In this document: piece after piece, positions 36,088 to 40,543 of the stretch
Numbering within the stretch: the stretch's first letter is position 1
How the letters are laid out: each line of letters opens with the position of its first letter
Assembly (NCBI GenBank): GCA_001803635.1
Contig: MHDU01000040.1
Span: 1 to 40,543 of the forward strand
Reading direction: 5' to 3'
Length of the DNA stretch: 40,543 bases
Origin: Nitrospirae bacterium GWB2_47_37
GTDB lineage: Bacteria > Nitrospirota > Thermodesulfovibrionia > Thermodesulfovibrionales > Dissulfurispiraceae
Position numbers and translations under genes: made by a program
Notes under the pieces: generated by a model
Told to the model about the DNA's origin: nothing
Seen by the model: only the letters and a program-made list of their open reading frames with translations
Databases searched by the model: none

Positions 36088-36294
36088 ATGTCGGATAAGG
36101 TCATTATTTACGGAAAGGCAGGCTGACCGTTTACCGAAAAGGCCCTGTCGGTCTATGGAGATAAGGCGGATTATTTCGATGTGAAAGCGGAGACGGCAAA
36201 GCTGGACGAGATGCTCAAGCATTCCGGCGGCGTGCGAAAGGTTCCGGTCATAGTGGAAAAAGGGAACGTAACGATAGGCTATGGAGGCTCTTGA
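36088..36294 (+). CDS. Uxx-star family glutaredoxin-like selenoprotein (in-frame UGA = Sec13)
   Basis: 68 aa when the TGA at 36124-36126 is read as selenocysteine: MSDKVIIYGKAG-Sec-PFTEKALSVYG, continuing in frame to a TGA at 36292. The frame resumes as a good thioredoxin-fold sequence (ADYFDVKAETAKLDEML, VRKVPVIVEKGNVTIGYGGS), with the cis-Pro in KVPV, and Sec sits where glutaredoxins have their first redox Cys. GGAGG is 6-7 nt before the ATG. Directly after the UGA, ACCGA (36133-36137) pairs with TCGGT (36148-36152), a candidate SECIS hairpin in the right position. Likely a redox protein of unknown partner. Ordinary gene callers would miss it. Confidence 0.88.
36133..36152 (+). promoter_or_regulatory. 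Candidate bacterial SECIS hairpin
   Basis: Five-bp stem ACCGA/TCGGT with a 10-nt loop, 9 nt (six codons at most) after the UGA, inside the coding frame as bacterial SECIS elements are. A GU dinucleotide at the top of the 3' side lies 23 nt from the UGA. An alternative outer pairing GACCG (36125-36129) with CGGTC (36149-36153) is possible. SelB would bind it. Confidence 0.5.
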
Positions 36295-36433
36295 GGCGTA
36301 TAACTGTGCCGATAGTTATCGGCTGTATTCATATTCTTAATCTTTAAAACTCTTCGCATGAGCGGCTTTCCCTGTTATTTCCCGCTCCGATGTATTATAA
36401 TTTTATATAAGTCGTTTAAACCCGGGAGGCACT

Positions 36434-36760
36434 ATGAAGATAAGAACCGCATTGTATAGTTTTTCAGCAGCCGCCGTCTTATTGAGCGGTTTGTATGTCT
36501 CTGGAGCGCATTCCGGAGAAGCCCCCAAAAAGTCTGCGCTCGATCAGAATAAAAACCAGATAATAGAAGATATCGAAACGCTGCAGCAGGGCCTGCATAG
36601 GACCAAGGAGTGCGTATCCGAAGCCGTGACATCCGTGGAACTCGATCGGTGCCGGGAGCTTAACAAGATCAAGAAATTCGAAGAAGTTCAGGACAAACTG
36701 TTCGAACTGGGCATGAGCAGGGAAGAGAGAAGACTGAGGAAATCACCGAGGGAGTATTGA
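36434..36760 (+). CDS. Small exported protein, function unknown
   Basis: 108 aa after GGGAGG. Signal peptide to about residue 27 (MKIRTALYSFSAAAVLLSGLYVSGAHS). The mature part is helical and charged, with two cysteines (TKECVSEA and LDRCRELN) that could pair, and a basic C-terminus (REERRLRKSPREY). A TATAAT lies at 36396-36401, about 30 nt upstream. No family recognised. It is 13 nt before an M16 gene, so the two may work together. Confidence 0.65.
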   Translation: MKIRTALYSFSAAAVLLSGLYVSGAHSGEAPKKSALDQNKNQIIEDIETLQQGLHRTKECVSEAVTSVELDRCRELNKIKKFEEVQDKLFELGMSREERRLRKSPREY

Positions 36761-36773
36761 TATAGCCGGATTT

Positions 36774-38081
36774 ATGAGGTTTTTTAAAAATGTTTTAATA
36801 ATTGCGTTTCTTTTCATCCCGCTTGCCTCAGACGCATCGGTAAAAGAATACACGCTTAATAACGGACTTAAGGCTCTCATCATTGAGGACCATAAGGCCC
36901 CTCTTGCTACGTTCCAAATATGGTATAAAGTCGGATCGAGAGATGAGTCTGCCGGCAAAACGGGAATAAGCCACCTTCTTGAACACATGATGTTCAAAGG
37001 GACGCGTAAATACAGTTCAAAAGAATTCTCCGGCATTATCAAGCGAAACGGCGGCTCGGACAACGCATTCACTACAAAGGATTACACCATGTATTTCCAA
37101 ACCCTTTCGTCGGACAGGATAGGCATATCCATCGAACTTGAGGCCGACAGGATGACGAATCTCCTGCTCGATCCGAAGGAAGTAGCGAGCGAGAAGAACG
37201 TAGTCATGGAAGAAAGGCGCATGCGTTATGATGACGATCCGCAGAATTTATTGTACGAAGAGGTAATCGCGTCTGCTTTTAAGGCGCATCCTTATCAATG
37301 GCCCGTTATCGGATGGATGTCGGATATAGAATCCATAGAAAGGGAAGACCTTTTAAAGCACTATAAAACCTATTATTCCCCGGACAATGCGCTTATTATC
37401 ATATCCGGAGACGTAAATCCGGATGAGATCATTGCCGATATAAGGAAACATTTCGAGGGCATCCCTAATATTAAAAAAAATGCCGCGGATAGAAAAACCT
37501 CGGAGCCCGAACAAAAAGGTGAGAGGAGAATATATCTGAAGAAAGAGGCGGAACTGCCTTATATCCTGTTCGCATACCACACCCCGAGCTTTCCCCACCA
37601 TGACAGTTTTGCCCTTGAGGTATTGTCCGCAATACTCTCCGGAGGCAAGAGCTCGATTCTCTACCGCAATATCGTCCGTGAAAAGCAGATAGCCCTTAAT
37701 GCCTTTGCCGATTATAACGCGCTGACCGGAGACCCTTTTCTTTTTGTGCTCGGCGCAACGGCAGCGCCTCAAAAAGAGAGCGGAGATCTGGAGAAAGCCC
37801 TATATGAAGAGATAGAAAAAATAAAGGAAGCGGCTCCGTCTGAAAAGGAAGTGCAGAAGGCGAAAAATCAAATAGAGGCTTCATTCGTTTTCGCTCAGGA
37901 TTCCGGCTATTCGAGGGCGCTTTATACGGGCATGTTCGCGATGCTCGGGGACCGGAGGCTCATGGACAGGTATCTCGAAGGCATAAAGAAAGTAAGTCCC
38001 GAGGATGTTCAGGCCGCTGCAAAAAAATATTTAAGCTCCGACAATAAGACTGTAGGAATATTGGTGCCGGTGAAAAAATGA
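36774..38081 (+). CDS. Secreted M16 zinc peptidase, active-type subunit
   Basis: 435 aa with an N-terminal signal peptide (MRFFKNVLIIAFLFIPLASDAS). The zinc motif HLLEH is intact (His67, Glu70, His71) and NVVMEERRMRYDDDP supplies the third ligand glutamate. Mature protein is periplasmic or outer-membrane associated. Its stop overlaps the start of a second, motif-less M16 gene (ATGA), giving the active/inactive pair seen in heterodimeric M16B peptidases. Substrate unknown. Confidence 0.92.
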   Translation: MRFFKNVLIIAFLFIPLASDASVKEYTLNNGLKALIIEDHKAPLATFQIWYKVGSRDESAGKTGISHLLEHMMFKGTRKYSSKEFSGIIKRNGGSDNAFTTKDYTMYFQTLSSDRIGISIELEADRMTNLLLDPKEVASEKNVVMEERRMRYDDDPQNLLYEEVIASAFKAHPYQWPVIGWMSDIESIEREDLLKHYKTYYSPDNALIIISGDVNPDEIIADIRKHFEGIPNIKKNAADRKTSEPEQKGERRIYLKKEAELPYILFAYHTPSFPHHDSFALEVLSAILSGGKSSILYRNIVREKQIALNAFADYNALTGDPFLFVLGATAAPQKESGDLEKALYEEIEKIKEAAPSEKEVQKAKNQIEASFVFAQDSGYSRALYTGMFAMLGDRRLMDRYLEGIKKVSPEDVQAAAKKYLSSDNKTVGILVPVKK

Positions 38082-39472
38082 AAAAACATAAAACAGAAAT
38101 CAGAAATTACTCAATCACTCCAATTTTTCTATTCTTGCTTACTGCCCTTTGCCTGCTGTTTATTTCTAATAATGCTTCTGCCCTCGAATTTAAAAAGCAG
38201 GTTCTCCCGAACGGCCTGAGGGTTCTACACGCCGAGAGACATGGCCTGCCGGTGGTAATGGTCACCATTTTGATAAAGGCGTCTCCCCTGAACGAGCCGG
38301 AAGACAAGGCAGGGCTCGCGTATCTTACTTCGAATATGCTGATTGAAGGCACCTCTAAAAGAAAGGCGGCGGAGATCAGCGAGGAGATAGAGTTTATAGG
38401 CGCGTCTCTGGGCGCGTCAACAGCGAGCGATTATACGACCATTTCCCTTTCGGTCTTAAAAAAAGACTTAGAAAACGGATTCGAGCTTTTTTCAGACATG
38501 CTCCTGAACCCGTCATTTCCGGCGGACGAGATAAAAAGGAAAAAGGACATGATAAAAGGCTCCTTAAGGCAGAGCGAAGATGATCCGTCTTTTGTCGCCC
38601 GAAGGGCTTTTATAAAAGAGGTATTCGGAAGCCGGCCTTACGGCAGGCTCGTGAACGGAAGCGCCGGGAGCATAGACAATATCGAGAGGAACGACATTGT
38701 AAATTTTTATCGCAATCACTATCTGCCCGGCAACGCGATACTTTCGGTAGTCGGAGACCTCACATCCGCCGAATTGGATGCGCTGACGTCAAAATATCTA
38801 AGCGCATGGAAGATGGAAACAGAAAATAGTAAACGGAAAATAGAACGGGGAACAGAGAAAGTCGATAAAGCAAAGAAAATCGTAATAATAGACAAAGACG
38901 TTACTCAGGCCACTATCATCTTCGGGCATGCCGGACTATCCCGCAGCAATCCGGATTTTTACGCAGCGTCGGTCATGAACTATATCCTCGGCGGCGGCGG
39001 CTTTGCGTCGAGGCTTATGAAGAGCGTGCGCGACGAGATGGGCCTTACTTATTCGATTTACAGCTTTTTTTCGGCCAATAAAGAGCCGGGACAGTTTGAA
39101 GTCTCTGTCCAGACAAAGAACGAGTCGGCAGCGGTCGTGATCAAGGAAATAGAGAGACAGGTCAAAAAGATAAGGACGGAGCCGGTCTCGGATCAGGAGC
39201 TTCAGGACGCAAAGGCATATCTCACCGGCAGTTTTCCGAGGAGGTTTGAAACGAGCAGGGGTATAGCCGATTCCCTTGCCGCCCAGCAGTTCTACGATCT
39301 TGGCGACGATTATATAGAAAAATACGCCTCGTATATAAAGGCGGTAACAAAGGAAGATGTCCTGAGGGTCGCTCAAAAATATCTGAGCGCTGAAAATTAC
39401 GTGCTTGTAACGGTCGGGAATAAAAAGAAGCTGAACCTATCTGATCTTCAGCCTTCTGAAAATATACATTAA
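38078..39472 (+). CDS. Secreted M16 family protein, inactive partner subunit
   Basis: 464 aa with a signal peptide ending near NNASA (residue 35). The position of the zinc motif reads AYLTSNM (81-87) instead of HxxEH, so it cannot bind catalytic zinc; the R/Y pair region (GLTYSIYSFFSANKEPG) used for substrate binding in inactive subunits is kept. Overlaps the active subunit by 4 nt, suggesting an obligate heterodimer. Its last 36 nt overlap the 3' end of aroD on the opposite strand. Confidence 0.92.
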   Translation: MKKHKTEIRNYSITPIFLFLLTALCLLFISNNASALEFKKQVLPNGLRVLHAERHGLPVVMVTILIKASPLNEPEDKAGLAYLTSNMLIEGTSKRKAAEISEEIEFIGASLGASTASDYTTISLSVLKKDLENGFELFSDMLLNPSFPADEIKRKKDMIKGSLRQSEDDPSFVARRAFIKEVFGSRPYGRLVNGSAGSIDNIERNDIVNFYRNHYLPGNAILSVVGDLTSAELDALTSKYLSAWKMETENSKRKIERGTEKVDKAKKIVIIDKDVTQATIIFGHAGLSRSNPDFYAASVMNYILGGGGFASRLMKSVRDEMGLTYSIYSFFSANKEPGQFEVSVQTKNESAAVVIKEIERQVKKIRTEPVSDQELQDAKAYLTGSFPRRFETSRGIADSLAAQQFYDLGDDYIEKYASYIKAVTKEDVLRVAQKYLSAENYVLVTVGNKKKLNLSDLQPSENIH

Positions 39473-40144
39473 CTCGCTTACGGACAACTGTCCGGGCGCG
39501 GACGGCTTGGTAATGTAACCGTATGTTATTAGAGAGCCGAAAAGCGGACTGAATACCCTCGAAGGCAATCCCTTATCTCCCATAGACATCGTAATTAAGC
39601 CCGCGTCCCTGTATTTCAGGGTAAAGGTGAGGAGCCTCGTAAGGTCTTCGGAGTTACGGGCAGTTACCGCTATTTTCACGATATCGACACCGGAATCTTT
39701 TCCCTTTTCTACAATCCCTGAAAGAACTTCATTCGGAGGTGTCGATTCAAAATTATGATAAGAGCCTATCAGGACTTTTTTATAATTACGGCATAAATTT
39801 TTAACCTCATTCAGCAGGTCTCCGGAATTTATCTCCACATCTATGATGTCCGAGAGCGGAGCGATATATCTGTAAATGCTTAATCTGTCTGCAATCTCTC
39901 TCTGCCCGCCTTCCTTAACATCCCTTATGGTAGCGATTATAGGCTTTTTCAGATTTTCCTTAACGCCCTTGAATACCGCCTCGATACGGTCTAATGATAT
40001 GTCCGAGAACATGTCGATCCTGAGTTCTATGATGTCAACGGCATTGAGCGCTTCATTTTTTATTGTAAGCGCGTCGGAGTCCGTGAGCACGCCGGCTATA
40101 AGGGGTTTTTCTCCCAGTTTGAAATTACAGAGAAGTATTTCCAT
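39437..40144 (-). CDS. aroD: Type I 3-dehydroquinate dehydratase AroD
   Basis: 235 aa TIM-barrel enzyme that dehydrates 3-dehydroquinate in the shikimate pathway by a Schiff-base mechanism. Seen: VDIIELRIDMF, IATIRDVKEGGQREIADR, LIGSYHNFESTPP (catalytic His), VDIVKIAVTARN (Schiff-base Lys) and MSMGDKGLPSRVFSPLFGSLITYG. Length is typical. It stands alone, convergent with the M16 gene. No other aro genes in the window. Confidence 0.95.
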   Translation of the reverse strand: MEILLCNFKLGEKPLIAGVLTDSDALTIKNEALNAVDIIELRIDMFSDISLDRIEAVFKGVKENLKKPIIATIRDVKEGGQREIADRLSIYRYIAPLSDIIDVEINSGDLLNEVKNLCRNYKKVLIGSYHNFESTPPNEVLSGIVEKGKDSGVDIVKIAVTARNSEDLTRLLTFTLKYRDAGLITMSMGDKGLPSRVFSPLFGSLITYGYITKPSAPGQLSVSELMYIFRRLKIR

Positions 40145-40223
40145 AGTTTTGTCCCTTGAGACGCTTTATCTTATAATATCCGCTCGCCTAAAAACAATTA
40201 ACCTTCAATCCGTAATGCCATAG

Positions 40224-40242
40224 CATGGAAGGCACGGCTTCA
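40224..40242 (+). repeat. 19-bp dispersed motif, second copy
   Basis: catggaaggcacggcttca, identical to 20983-21001, 22 bp before the 266-bp repeat copy B. In both places it is on the plus strand, although the 266-bp repeats are opposite in orientation. Confidence 0.8.
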
Positions 40243-40263
40243 AATACAAAAAGTATTAACCGA

Positions 40264-40530
40264 ATGTGAGGCATACTTCCAAAGCCTTTACTAAGTGTAG
40301 TTGCCGGTGCAACCCGAAGATTACATTTGTCTCATTAAATAAGAAAGCAATGTTGTAGCTCACGAGAAAGAGAATGTTATTATGACATTTCGTATGAGTA
40401 AAGGGCTTTTTCAGCACGCCTCACATCCCGTTAAAATGATGGGGCGAAAGTATGGAAGGTATGGCGGAAAAGACTTTACCGGCGAAATATTCAACTAACA
40501 TACGCCTTCCCGTCATCCGCATCGGCGCTT
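40264..40530 (-). repeat. 266-bp dispersed repeat, copy B (inverted)
   Basis: Reverse-complement copy of 21121-21386, roughly 26 differences in 267 aligned positions by hand. The subunit with terminal inverted repeats is 40264-40426. This fills most of the gene-free right end (40145-40543); nothing else is seen there apart from the 19-bp motif. Confidence 0.9.
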
Positions 40531-40543
40531 AGTTATTGAGTAA

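Noticed and set aside
36088-36126. Uxx gene as a pseudogene with a nonsense mutation
   Set aside because: The UGA falls exactly at the redox residue, the frame stays intact after it and a hairpin follows, so recoding is the better explanation.

Overview
The window reads as chromosome of an anaerobic or microaerophilic Gram-negative-type bacterium, most likely Nitrospirota or a nearby deltaproteobacterial lineage. That is inferred from gene content: an adenosylcobalamin-type ribonucleotide reductase, a UGA-encoded selenoprotein, a cdaA-cdaR-glmM cluster, a KorD-type ferredoxin, secreted M16 peptidases and an OmpA domain. No rRNA is present, so the placement is tentative.

Region 1-8526 (minus strand) is one tightly packed, probably co-transcribed block: prmC, a secreted dienelactone-hydrolase-like protein, dedA, murJ, a metallo-beta-lactamase-fold hydrolase, cdaA, cdaR, glmM and comEC (cut by the window edge). 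It links c-di-AMP synthesis to peptidoglycan precursor supply and lipid II export.

Region 8586-13500 (plus strand) is accessory: a GNAT acetyltransferase followed by an attC-like remnant, a large secreted TPR/CHAT protein with an OmpA-like domain nested inside its peptidase-like region, a ParD-like/RelE toxin-antitoxin pair and an unrecognised ORF.

Region 13591-20334 is housekeeping: ornithine-type decarboxylase and spermidine synthase, then hrcA-grpE-dnaK-dnaJ behind a consensus promoter and a perfect CIRCE operator. Region 20337-23405 (minus) holds a small lipoprotein, tRNA-Leu(CAA), a CDF transporter and tgt, plus a repeat-rich 0.49 kb gap.

Region 23425-26653 contains nrdJ and a dCMP deaminase. 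nrdJ has a NrdR-like box exactly between its -35 and -10, and is flanked on both sides by related 137-148 bp foldable elements whose stems show compensatory changes. An AT-rich insertion follows (26746-28099: small membrane protein and AlbA_2 protein), ending in what looks like the first 20 or so codons of a lost DNA methyltransferase.

Region 28175-30216 (minus) has a DUF3617-like protein, a 56-aa Trm112-like zinc protein and gltX. Region 30393-39472 (plus) has rpsO, pnp, an M16 peptidase, recN, a KorD-type ferredoxin, a Uxx-star glutaredoxin-like selenoprotein read through an in-frame UGA, a small exported protein and an active/inactive M16 pair. aroD (minus) overlaps the last M16 gene tail to tail. 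The right edge carries an inverted copy (about 90 percent identical) of the repeat at 21121-21386.

The best candidates for undescribed biology are the CHAT-OmpA fusion, the paired structured elements around nrdJ, the 266-bp inverted repeat family, and a pattern of short repeats tolerated in frame inside essential genes (prmC, murJ, tgt).
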